Shown here in pieces: positions 1 through 5,257 of a stretch of DNA of 5,257 nt (within the stretch, counting starts at the first letter, position 1; the number at the start of each line of letters is the position of its first letter). Source of the DNA: an uncultured Clostridia bacterium (lineage in GTDB: Bacteria; Bacillota; Clostridia; Oscillospirales; CAG-382); assembly GCA_905235695.1 (NCBI GenBank), contig CAJOMW010000097.1:1-5257 (forward strand), written 5' to 3'. The translations under genes were made by a program, and so were the position numbers. Below the pieces are notes generated by a model. That model was given only the letters and a program-made list of their open reading frames with translations. It had not been told where the DNA came from and did not search any database.

Positions 1-29
1 TTGTAAAATACAAAAATGAATGGTATAAT
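1..29 (+). promoter_or_regulatory. Sigma-A type promoter of the esterase operon
   Basis: A -35 box TTGTAA lies at 1-6 and a perfect -10 box TATAAT at 24-29, separated by exactly 17 bp. A TG dinucleotide at 21-22, one base before the -10 box, makes it an extended -10 promoter. Transcription would start near 35-37, giving a leader of about 27 nt before the ATG at 63. It should drive the three genes that follow, since no comparably good promoter was seen between them. The -35 box touches the window edge, so upstream operators cannot be judged. Activity is inferred from the consensus match. Confidence 0.8.
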
Positions 30-62
30 CACATCAAGTGACAGAAAGCGAGGTAAAATCAA

Positions 63-1080
63 ATGCTCTACACTAATAAGACCGAATTTACTCACGAAAG
101 CACTGATAAATTCAGAATACTCGGAAGATCTATATCAGATGAAACCGGACTTCACTTTACCTGGAGCAACAACGGAATTGAATTTGCCTTCAAGGGCGGC
201 GACAGAATAAACATTCATTTTGGCGATTATAATTGTGATGCACCCGTGTACGTTAAGGTATACGTTGACGGAAAGACCGAGAAGCACTGCCTTTACGGAA
301 AAGATCCGAAGATAGTAATAGACGGTTTGGATAACGCAAAGCCTGCTGCTCAGGATATCGGAGGGCGGAACGCCTCTGATATTCAAAAAGGCAGAGATAT
401 ACGGAAAAAATCCCGTTCTTCTCGCTCCCCCAAAGGAGAAGAAGCTGCGGATAGAATTTATAGGCGACTCGATAACCTGTGGCTTCGGGGACATAGCTCC
501 GCGCTCCCAGGACACCTACTACACCTATCAGCAGGACAGCACCGAAACCTACGCCTACTACACCGCAAAAAAGCTCGGAGCCGAGATACGCACCGTCTGC
601 ATAAGCGGTCAGGGCGTATACCGCAACTGCAGCAAGGAGGAAGGCACTCCGTTCATAAAAATCTTCGATATGTCTCTGAGAGGCAAATACGGCTACGACC
701 ACTCGACGTGGATTCCCGACGTTGTAGTGCTGAATTGCGGCACAAATGACGTTCCCGGAGGAACTGAGCCCGACGTTATGTACGAAGAGGGCGGAAAGCT
801 GATAGACAAGGTGCGAAGCGCTTATCCCACGTCTTCCATAATCTGGATATACGGCATGATGAACGACAAATTCAACGATACCTTAAAGAAGCTCGTCTCT
901 GACAAGAAAAAGAGCGGCGACAATAAGATATATTACCTCTACTTCAAGAGCATATACGGTTTTAAGAACGAGGTCGGGGCAATAGGTCATCCGAATGCGA
1001 ACGCATCCGAAAGAGTATCGAAAAAGCTCGCAAAGTACATTGAAAAAATACTGATCGACGAGGGAAAAATAAAGAGGTAG
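63..1080 (+). pseudogene. CE2-family SGNH/GDSL acetyl (xylan) esterase, frameshifted
   Basis: This encodes a carbohydrate esterase of the CE2 type, which removes acetyl groups from polysaccharides or oligosaccharides. The ATG at 63 follows a GAGGT ribosome binding site at 50-54. The first reading frame gives an N-terminal beta-sandwich-like region ending in IDGLDNAK (codons 321-341). From about 343 the homology-like sequence continues one frame over, with LLLRIS, then KKAEIYGK, LRIEFIGDSITCGFG, LNCGTNDVPGG and GHPNANASERV, to the TAG at 1078. Joined, the product is about 338 residues, normal for a two-domain CE2 enzyme. The nucleophile Ser is near residue 136 (codon 469), GTND near 226-229 and the catalytic His near 309. 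Two residues before the His is Ile, not Asp, which fits the CE2 members that use a Ser-His dyad. Read literally, translation in the first frame ends at the TGA at 747-749 after 228 residues, most of the last 130 being out of frame. No signal peptide is visible. The shift may be a real mutation or a sequencing error. Confidence 0.85.
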
Positions 1081-1084
1081 CGCA

Positions 1085-1561
1085 ATGTTCCGGGAAATGG
1101 TGAGGAAAAACAGGCAAATATCGAATGAAGAATGTATAGATATTCTGAAAAGCGAGCTTCGCGGCGTGCTTTCTGTACTGGGTGACGACGACTATCCGTA
1201 CGGTATGCCGATAAATCATTTCTACAATGAGGAAGACGGCAAGATATACATTCACGGCGGTCCGTCGGGGCACAAAATAGACTCGATAAAGAGGCACGAC
1301 AAGATTTCTCTCTGCGTTTACGACAAAGGATACAGAAACGACGGCGAATGGGCGCTGAACATAAGGAGCGTTATAGTTTTCGGCCGCGCAAAAATACTTG
1401 AGGATTACGAAAAGACCATAGAAATCAGCAGAAAGCTCAGCTGCAAGTTCACGGAAGACGTAGACTACATAGAGCGCGAGATACAGCACTCCGGCGCAAA
1501 GACCGTTTGCATAGAAATAACTCCGGAGCACATCTCGGGCAAGCTGGTAAACGAAGCGTAA
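1085..1561 (+). CDS. Pyridoxamine 5'-phosphate oxidase-fold, NimA-like flavin protein
   Basis: This 158-residue protein resembles the PPOx-like split beta-barrel family that includes the nitroimidazole reductase NimA (COG3467 type). These are small cytoplasmic, usually dimeric proteins that bind FMN or a related flavin. Visible family features are RGVLSV at 26-31, YGMPINHFYN at 39-48, IHGGPSGHKIDSIK at 56-69 (the expected phosphate-binding stretch), a strand NIRSVIVFGRAK at 92-103 and the closing CIEITPEHISGK at 142-153. The length is typical. The ATG at 1085 lies four bases after the esterase stop, with GAGGT at 1074-1078 overlapping that stop, so the two are in one transcript and probably translationally linked. 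The physiological substrate is unknown. Nitroimidazole resistance should not be assumed, because most clostridial homologues are uncharacterised. The family call is firm, the exact activity is not. Confidence 0.85.
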   Translation: MFREMVRKNRQISNEECIDILKSELRGVLSVLGDDDYPYGMPINHFYNEEDGKIYIHGGPSGHKIDSIKRHDKISLCVYDKGYRNDGEWALNIRSVIVFGRAKILEDYEKTIEISRKLSCKFTEDVDYIEREIQHSGAKTVCIEITPEHISGKLVNEA

Positions 1562-1596
1562 AAGCAAAGATATACTGATTATTAAGAGGTAAAAAC

Positions 1597-2157
1597 ATGA
1601 CAAAAAGAACGGTTAGCTTTTTAGGTTTTGCATTTACGGCTCTGTGCCTTATAAGCACAAAAGTGTATATATCGAAAAAAATACAAACATTCTTCTCTCT
1701 TGCGGTAACCTTCGGCACGTTTTCATATCACATATTCATGAGGCTTGCCGTGGGAAAGGCAGTGGACAGCATAATGGGAAATCAAGCCGACTATTATGCG
1801 CCGTGGTTCAAAGAGAGAAAGTTTGAGCGGCCGCTTTACAGATTTTTTCGAGTAAACAGATGGAAAGAATATATGCCGACTTACGACGCCAGCCTTTATT
1901 CCGTCCAGTCTCACTCATATCACGAGATAGCCATGGCGATGTGCCAATCGGAGGTCGTTCATGAAGTAAGTGCATTATTAAGTATTCTTCCCATATTTGC
2001 CGCATTTTTCCTGGATGCGCTTCCGGTATTTCTGACGGTCTCTGTCATAGGCGTCGCAGTTGATCTTGCCTTCGCCGCAATACAGAGATACAACCGTCCG
2101 AGGGTAATCAGGCTGATGGAAAGAGAAAATAGGCTAAAAAATCCCGCTGTGACCTGA
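1597..2157 (+). CDS. Small multi-pass membrane protein with QRYNRPR motif, possibly CrtO-like
   Basis: This 186-residue protein has four probable membrane segments: about residues 5-21, 31-50, 124-141 and 143-161. They flank a polar central loop that contains FERPLYRFFRVNRWKEYMP at 76-94, followed by a His/Glu-bearing stretch (YHEIAMAMCQSEVVHE, 108-123). After the last hydrophobic segment comes QRYNRPR at 163-169. The combination of a WK..MP motif, a central Glu/His helix and a terminal QRYNR.R reminds me of the glycosyl-4,4'-diaponeurosporenoate acyltransferase (CrtO) family and related clostridial membrane proteins. That link rests on recalled motifs and is tentative, and no carotenoid genes are nearby. 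The ATG at 1597 has a good AAGAGGT site at 1584-1590. The gene starts 35 bp after the PPOx gene and is probably the last of the operon. Its stop codon (2155-2157) lies in the loop of the downstream hairpin. Confidence 0.75.
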   Translation: MTKRTVSFLGFAFTALCLISTKVYISKKIQTFFSLAVTFGTFSYHIFMRLAVGKAVDSIMGNQADYYAPWFKERKFERPLYRFFRVNRWKEYMPTYDASLYSVQSHSYHEIAMAMCQSEVVHEVSALLSILPIFAAFFLDALPVFLTVSVIGVAVDLAFAAIQRYNRPRVIRLMERENRLKNPAVT

Positions 2158-2173
2158 GCGTACAGCGGGATTT
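2139..2173. terminator. Shared intrinsic terminator between convergent genes
   Basis: AAATCCCGCTGT at 2139-2150 is perfectly complementary to ACAGCGGGATTT at 2162-2173, giving a 12-bp stem with an 11-nt loop. Reading the minus strand, the hairpin is followed by a run of six T (the complement of 2136-2141, partly within the stem), a classical Rho-independent terminator 12 bp past the ligA stop. Reading the plus strand, it is followed by the looser U-rich stretch GATTTTATGTGTTT, so it may also end the esterase operon. The last codons of the membrane-protein gene form the left arm, and its TGA is in the loop. Confidence 0.88.
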
Positions 2174-2185
2174 GATTTTATGTGT

Positions 2186-4192
2186 TTAGTCTAAGCCGGG
2201 GTTTCCTATAAGCTCCATAAGCCTTGAAACGTCAATTATCTCAACACCCAATTTCTGCGCCTTGTCGAGCTTGCTCCCGGCGTCGGAGCCGCAAAGGAGA
2301 TACGACGTGTTTTTCGACACCGACGACGAGACCTTTCCGCCGTTGTCAGCGATAAGCTTTGACGCCTCGTCGCGCTTCATTCCCGAAAGCGTTCCCGTTA
2401 TTACGAACGTCAGCCCCTCAAGCGAGCTTCCCACTCTCGTTATCTTTATTTTCGTCTCAACACCTGCCTGCTCAAGCCGATCGCAGAGGTGGAGCGAGCC
2501 CGGGCGAGAGAAGAATTCTGTTATACTCTCGGCTATTATCTCTCCGACGTCGTCTACCTGTACCAGCTCTTCCGCCGTGGCCGTCTTTATGCGCTCGAGC
2601 GTCTCAAAATGCTCTGCGATAGATGCGGCTGTCTGTCGACCGACGTGCCTTATGCCGAGGGCGTACAGAAGTCTCGCAAGTCCTCTTTGCTTAGAGGCTT
2701 CAATGCTCGCAACAAGGTTTTCCGATGACTTTTTTCCCATTCTTTCGAGCGTTTCAAGCTGTTCTGCCGTGAGGTCGTAGAGATCGGCGGCGCTCCTGAC
2801 AAGCCCGGCGCTTATAAGCTGTGCTATCTGTGCCTCGCCGCAGCCGTCTATGTCCATTGCATCCCTTGACACGTAGTGCTCAAGACTTCTCGCAAGCTGT
2901 GCCGGGCACTCTGCGTTAACGCATCTGTATGCCGCTTCGCCCTGCTCTCTCACTACCTTTTCGCCGCACGACGGGCATACATGCGGCATTTCAAACGGTA
3001 CGCAGTTATCCGTCCTGTCCTCCAGCGATACCTTTTCGACCTCTGGGATAATGTCTCCTGCCTTGTGGACGAATACATAGTCCCCTGCCCTTATATCCTT
3101 TGCTCGTATGTTATCGAGATTGTGGAGCGTTGCACGGCTGACGACCGAGCCTGCGAGGTTTACCGGCTCAAGCACGGCAAAAGGCGTTATAACGCCCGTT
3201 CTTCCGACGTTTACCTCTATGCTTATCAGCTTTGTCTTTTTCTCATCCGGCGGATATTTGAACGCCGCCGCCCATTTTGGAGCGTGCGGAAGCTCGCCGA
3301 CCGTCTCCCTGTCAGCAAAGCTGTCGAGCTTTAAGACGGCGCCGTCTATGTCAAATTCGAGGCTTTGTCGCTCTGCGCCGAAGCGCTCTATTTCCGATTG
3401 TATATCGCTCTTTTCGGTGAACTTACTATAAGACGGCGACACCGTAAAGCCCTGCATTTTGAGGTAATCGAGGCTTTCAGCGTGTGAAGAGAGCGAAGGC
3501 GCGCCTCCCGACGACTGTATATTGAAGATGAATATATCGAGGTTTCTCGAGGCGGCTATGCGGCTGTCGAGCTGTCTTACGGAGCCTGCCGCGGCGTTTC
3601 TGGGGTTTGCAAAGGGTGTTTCGCCGTTCTCGTCGCGCTTTTTGTTGAGGTCTGCAAACGCCTTCTTCGGCATATAAACCTCGCCCCTCACGCAGAGGTA
3701 CGGTATCTTTTCCTTCAGCTCAAGCGGAATGCTCTTTACCGTGCGGAGGTTATAAGTTATATCCTCCCCCACAAGTCCGTCGCCGCGCGTTGCGCCGCGC
3801 ACAAATATTCCGTCCCGGTATTCGAGGGATACGGAAAGGCCGTCTATCTTATACTCGACGACATACTCCGCCTTTTTGCCGAGAGCTTCGTTTGTCTTAT
3901 CAATATATGAAAACAGCTCGTCGAACGAGAACACGTCGTTAAGGCTTTTGAGCGGAACTTCGTGTGTGACCTTTTCAAATTTATCCGCTACGTATCCGCC
4001 CACCCTCATGCTCGGGGAATTCGGCTTTTTCAGCTCGGGGTACTCCTCTTCGAGCGCTATAAGCTCATAAAGAAGTGCATCAAATTCCGAGTCTGATATT
4101 TCCGGCGCATCGTACAGGTAGTACCTCTCGCGGTGATAGTTTATTTTATCGCTGAGAAAAGCTATTCTGTTTTCGGCTTCTGTCTTATTCAT
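2186..4192 (-). CDS. ligA: NAD+-dependent DNA ligase LigA
   Basis: LigA seals 3'-OH/5'-phosphate nicks in duplex DNA during replication and repair, using NAD+ as adenylate donor. The chosen start gives 668 residues, the usual length, with every domain present. Domain Ia (about 1-67) has the NMN-site pattern INYHRERYY. The adenylation domain carries KIDG with the nucleophile Lys115, RGEVYM at 169-174, NPRNAAAGS near 196-204, EFDIDG at 279-284 and KWAAAFKYP at 306-314. The OB fold follows from about 313. A zinc finger has Cys406, Cys409, Cys424 and Cys429. Helix-hairpin-helix repeats span about 440-575, including LGIRHVG. The BRCT domain, from about 591 to the end, opens with LEGLTFVITGTL. No key residue is missing, so the enzyme should be active. 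The gene has its own promoter and terminator and is transcribed alone, converging on the esterase operon and diverging from the LRR gene. A GTG three codons upstream at 4201 is a less likely start. Confidence 0.98.
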   Translation of the reverse strand: MNKTEAENRIAFLSDKINYHRERYYLYDAPEISDSEFDALLYELIALEEEYPELKKPNSPSMRVGGYVADKFEKVTHEVPLKSLNDVFSFDELFSYIDKTNEALGKKAEYVVEYKIDGLSVSLEYRDGIFVRGATRGDGLVGEDITYNLRTVKSIPLELKEKIPYLCVRGEVYMPKKAFADLNKKRDENGETPFANPRNAAAGSVRQLDSRIAASRNLDIFIFNIQSSGGAPSLSSHAESLDYLKMQGFTVSPSYSKFTEKSDIQSEIERFGAERQSLEFDIDGAVLKLDSFADRETVGELPHAPKWAAAFKYPPDEKKTKLISIEVNVGRTGVITPFAVLEPVNLAGSVVSRATLHNLDNIRAKDIRAGDYVFVHKAGDIIPEVEKVSLEDRTDNCVPFEMPHVCPSCGEKVVREQGEAAYRCVNAECPAQLARSLEHYVSRDAMDIDGCGEAQIAQLISAGLVRSAADLYDLTAEQLETLERMGKKSSENLVASIEASKQRGLARLLYALGIRHVGRQTAASIAEHFETLERIKTATAEELVQVDDVGEIIAESITEFFSRPGSLHLCDRLEQAGVETKIKITRVGSSLEGLTFVITGTLSGMKRDEASKLIADNGGKVSSSVSKNTSYLLCGSDAGSKLDKAQKLGVEIIDVSRLMELIGNPGLD

Positions 4193-4200
4193 TGAAAACA

Positions 4201-4206
4201 CCCCTG
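4201..4206 (-). promoter_or_regulatory. Ribosome binding site deciding the ligA start
   Basis: On the minus strand the sequence reads CAGGGGTGTTTTCAATG. The AGGGG core (4205-4201) ends eight bases before the ATG at 4192-4190, which is normal spacing. The in-frame GTG at 4201-4199 overlaps this core and has no purine-rich site at usable distance upstream, so the ATG at 4192 is preferred. This start also places the catalytic lysine at residue 115, as in E. coli LigA. Confidence 0.75.
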
Positions 4207-4221
4207 AAATTTTCTCTTTTT

Positions 4222-4250
4222 AGTATATCATTTACCTCAAAATATGTCAA
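4222..4250 (-). promoter_or_regulatory. Strong sigma-A promoter of ligA
   Basis: On the minus strand a consensus -35 TTGACA (4250-4245) and a -10 TATACT (4227-4222) are separated by exactly 17 bp. TGA immediately before the -10 box makes it an extended -10 element. Transcription would begin near 4215, leaving a leader of roughly 22 nt. The near-perfect match suggests steady, constitutive transcription, fitting an essential replication enzyme. No operator-like repeat is obvious. Confidence 0.88.
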
Positions 4251-4257
4251 TATTTAC

Positions 4258-4311
4258 AAAAATTCATTTTTTGCCCAAAAATATAAAAAAACAGTTGTAA
4301 TTTATTAAAAA
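4258..4311. other. Phased A/T tracts between divergent promoters
   Basis: A5 (4258-4262), T6 (4267-4272), A5 (4277-4281) and A7 (4285-4291) have centres about 9-10 bp apart, close to one helical turn. A further A5 lies at 4307-4311 inside the spacer of the plus promoter. Such phasing usually produces intrinsic DNA curvature, and the A-rich part can bind the RNA polymerase alpha subunit. Curvature and function are inferred, since AT-rich intergenic DNA can show this by chance. Confidence 0.4.
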
Positions 4312-4323
4312 GCGTGTTATAAT
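4295..4323 (+). promoter_or_regulatory. Sigma-A promoter of the LRR protein gene
   Basis: A -35 TTGTAA at 4295-4300 and a perfect -10 TATAAT at 4318-4323 are separated by 17 bp. TG at 4315-4316 gives an extended -10 element. The A-tracts at 4277-4281 and 4285-4291, just upstream of the -35 box, could act as an UP element. The expected start site is near 4330, giving a leader of about 55 nt. No convincing riboswitch or hairpin was seen in that leader. Confidence 0.85.
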
Positions 4324-4384
4324 AGTATCTGTAATTTTGCGGCTTGTCCGTAAAAATAATTCTTTTTATATTTTGGAGGATATT

Positions 4385-5257
4385 ATGGCACAGTTATCAG
4401 GTACCCAGAAGAAACAGAAGAAGTCGTTTATAGTAATGATAATCGCTATAATCGTTGTACTTGCCGCAATTGCATACGTGCTTTTCGGCGGACTCACCAG
4501 GACTTCGTCACTCATAGGCAATCAGAAATTTGCAACGGCTCTCTCGGAAGTGCTCGGAAAAGCTCCGGCGTTTATAAGCGAAGAGGATCTTGCTTCCGTC
4601 AAGTATCTCGCACTTCAGAAAAGCGACGATGAATATTATATCGCAATCTCCAAGTCATCTGATTTTGTCGACGCTTACAACAAATACTCGGAAGACCTGG
4701 ATAACGGCACGGAAACCGACGTTGATATTGAATCTCTCTTAAAGACGTCTTCTTTCAAGGCAGGCGACAACGATACTTTTGATGAAATAAAGTACTTCAC
4801 CGGGCTTGACATGATCGAGCTCATAAGCATAGCTCTCCCGGACTCTTCCGTATTTTCCGGCATGACGTCCCTCATAAACGCACGCGTATATGACTGCGGA
4901 CTTACAGAAGTAAACGGATTTGCAAACCTCGATGCGGACGCCGTTGATAAGCTCTATCTCGTCGGAAACGACGTTGAAGACTGGTCGCCTCTCGATTATA
5001 TACAGGATAAGGTAACCGTTACGGAAACATACGGCATTGACGTTGACGAAGACGGCAACTACTCGCTTGTTCCTCAGAGCCAGACGCTCAGAGAATACTA
5101 CGAGGCACAGGCTGAAGCAGAGGCTGAAGCAGAAGCGGAAGAAAACTCCGAAGAAGCAGTTGAAGGCGAAGAAGGAGAAGAAGCTGAGGAAGCAGAGGAA
5201 ACCGAAGAAGCAGAGGAATCCGTGGAAACCTCTGTTGAAGCTTCCGAAGAAGCTGAA
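4385..5257 (+). CDS. Membrane-anchored LRR-like extracytoplasmic protein with acidic tail, 3' partial
   Basis: The reading frame is open from the ATG at 4385 to the window end, 291 residues with no stop, so the C-terminus is missing. TGGAGGA at 4374-4380 is a strong ribosome binding site. A lysine-rich N-terminus (residues 9-13) precedes one hydrophobic segment at about 15-37, which suggests a membrane anchor or uncleaved signal with the rest outside. There is no lipobox cysteine. Residues 50-210 show leucine-rich-repeat spacing of the internalin type: ISEEDLASVKYLAL (64-77), then FDEIKYFTGLDMIELIS (132-148), then VDKLYLVGNDVEDWSPLDYI (187-206), the last resembling the 'L.L.gN.i.D.spL' repeat. 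The repeats are degenerate, so the LRR call is moderate. From residue 240 the protein is a Glu/Ala-rich acidic run, probably an extended linker to a domain beyond the window. The gene is divergent from ligA and has its own promoter. Function is unknown; a ligand- or protein-binding surface role is a guess. Confidence 0.75.
   Translation, partial: MAQLSGTQKKQKKSFIVMIIAIIVVLAAIAYVLFGGLTRTSSLIGNQKFATALSEVLGKAPAFISEEDLASVKYLALQKSDDEYYIAISKSSDFVDAYNKYSEDLDNGTETDVDIESLLKTSSFKAGDNDTFDEIKYFTGLDMIELISIALPDSSVFSGMTSLINARVYDCGLTEVNGFANLDADAVDKLYLVGNDVEDWSPLDYIQDKVTVTETYGIDVDEDGNYSLVPQSQTLREYYEAQAEAEAEAEAEENSEEAVEGEEGEEAEEAEETEEAEESVETSVEASEEAE
5102..5257 (+). repeat. Glu/Ala-rich low-complexity coding repeat
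   Basis: Codons for Glu and Ala dominate the last 52 codons of the LRR-like gene, mostly as GCTGAAGCAGAG and GAAGAAGCAGAGGAA units. The units are imperfect and use mixed synonymous codons (GAA/GAG, GCA/GCT/GCG), so the array does not look recently expanded by slippage. The encoded segment should be strongly negative and disordered or a single helix. It reaches the window edge, so its full length is unknown. Confidence 0.75.

Noticed and set aside
16..210. Short plus-strand open frame starting at the ATG at 16
   Set aside because: It starts upstream of and runs through the -10 box at 24-29, has no ribosome binding site and overlaps the better supported esterase start in another frame.
330..352. 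Programmed ribosomal frameshifting in the esterase gene
   Set aside because: There is no slippery heptamer, no internal Shine-Dalgarno stimulator at the right distance and no clear downstream structure. CE2 enzymes are not known to need recoding.
135..702. Minus-strand open frames of 126 and 149 codons opposite the esterase gene
   Set aside because: They have no recognisable domain, no promoter or ribosome binding site, and are mirror frames of clearly coding DNA.
1548..1576. Possible internal promoter before the membrane-protein gene (TATACT at 1571-1576)
   Set aside because: No acceptable -35 box lies 16-18 bp upstream, so the match is probably chance.
962..1718. Minus-strand open frames of 213 and 89 codons opposite the PPOx and membrane-protein genes
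   Set aside because: The composition is implausible (long Tyr/Val/Leu/Arg-rich runs), and the opposite strand has strong family motifs and good ribosome binding sites.
2262..3431. Several plus-strand open frames of 79 to 172 codons opposite ligA
   Set aside because: They lie antisense to conserved LigA domains, are rich in Ser/Arg/Cys as expected from mirror frames, and lack start signals.
4324..4384. Riboswitch or attenuator in the leader of the LRR gene
   Set aside because: The leader is only about 55 nt, and the only self-complementarity seen is a 3-bp CGG/CCG pair around CTTGT, too weak to support a regulatory RNA.
5102..5257. CRISPR-like or tandem DNA repeat at the right edge
   Set aside because: The repetition is in Glu/Ala codons with irregular unit length and no spacers. 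It is a low-complexity protein segment.

Overview
The window looks like ordinary chromosome from a low-to-moderate-GC Firmicute. A Clostridia member of the Ruminococcaceae/Oscillospirales type, from gut or rumen, is my best guess. The reasons are a CE2-type carbohydrate esterase, heavy use of ATA (Ile) and AGA/AGG (Arg) codons, strong GAGGT/GGAGG ribosome binding sites, textbook sigma-A promoters and a LigA of Gram-positive type. The assignment is an inference from style and gene content; no taxonomic marker was compared.

Layout. (1) At 1-2157 a plus-strand unit begins with a promoter at the very left edge (TTGTAA, 17 bp, TATAAT). It carries three closely spaced genes: a CE2-family SGNH acetyl esterase that is broken by a one-base frameshift near 336-346, a NimA-like flavin (PPOx-fold) protein, and a small membrane protein with a QRYNRPR motif. 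(2) At 2139-2173 a perfect 12-bp hairpin sits between the converging membrane-protein gene and ligA. It overlaps the 3' end of the membrane-protein gene and has a T-run on the ligA side. (3) At 2186-4192, on the minus strand, lies a complete NAD+-dependent DNA ligase gene, ligA, with its own strong promoter. (4) At 4193-4384 is a short AT-rich divergent promoter region with phased A-tracts. (5) From 4385 to the right edge is the start of a membrane-anchored extracytoplasmic protein with internalin-like leucine-rich repeat character and a very acidic Glu/Ala tail. It is cut off by the window end.

How the genes relate. The first unit would put a deacetylating esterase, a predicted flavoprotein and a membrane protein under one promoter, but no shared pathway is evident. 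ligA is a single-gene transcription unit serving replication and repair. The divergent LRR protein is probably unrelated in function. I found no RNA gene, insertion sequence, CRISPR array or phage feature, and no convincing sign of a novel system. The items most worth checking are the esterase frameshift, the unidentified membrane protein and the truncated LRR protein.
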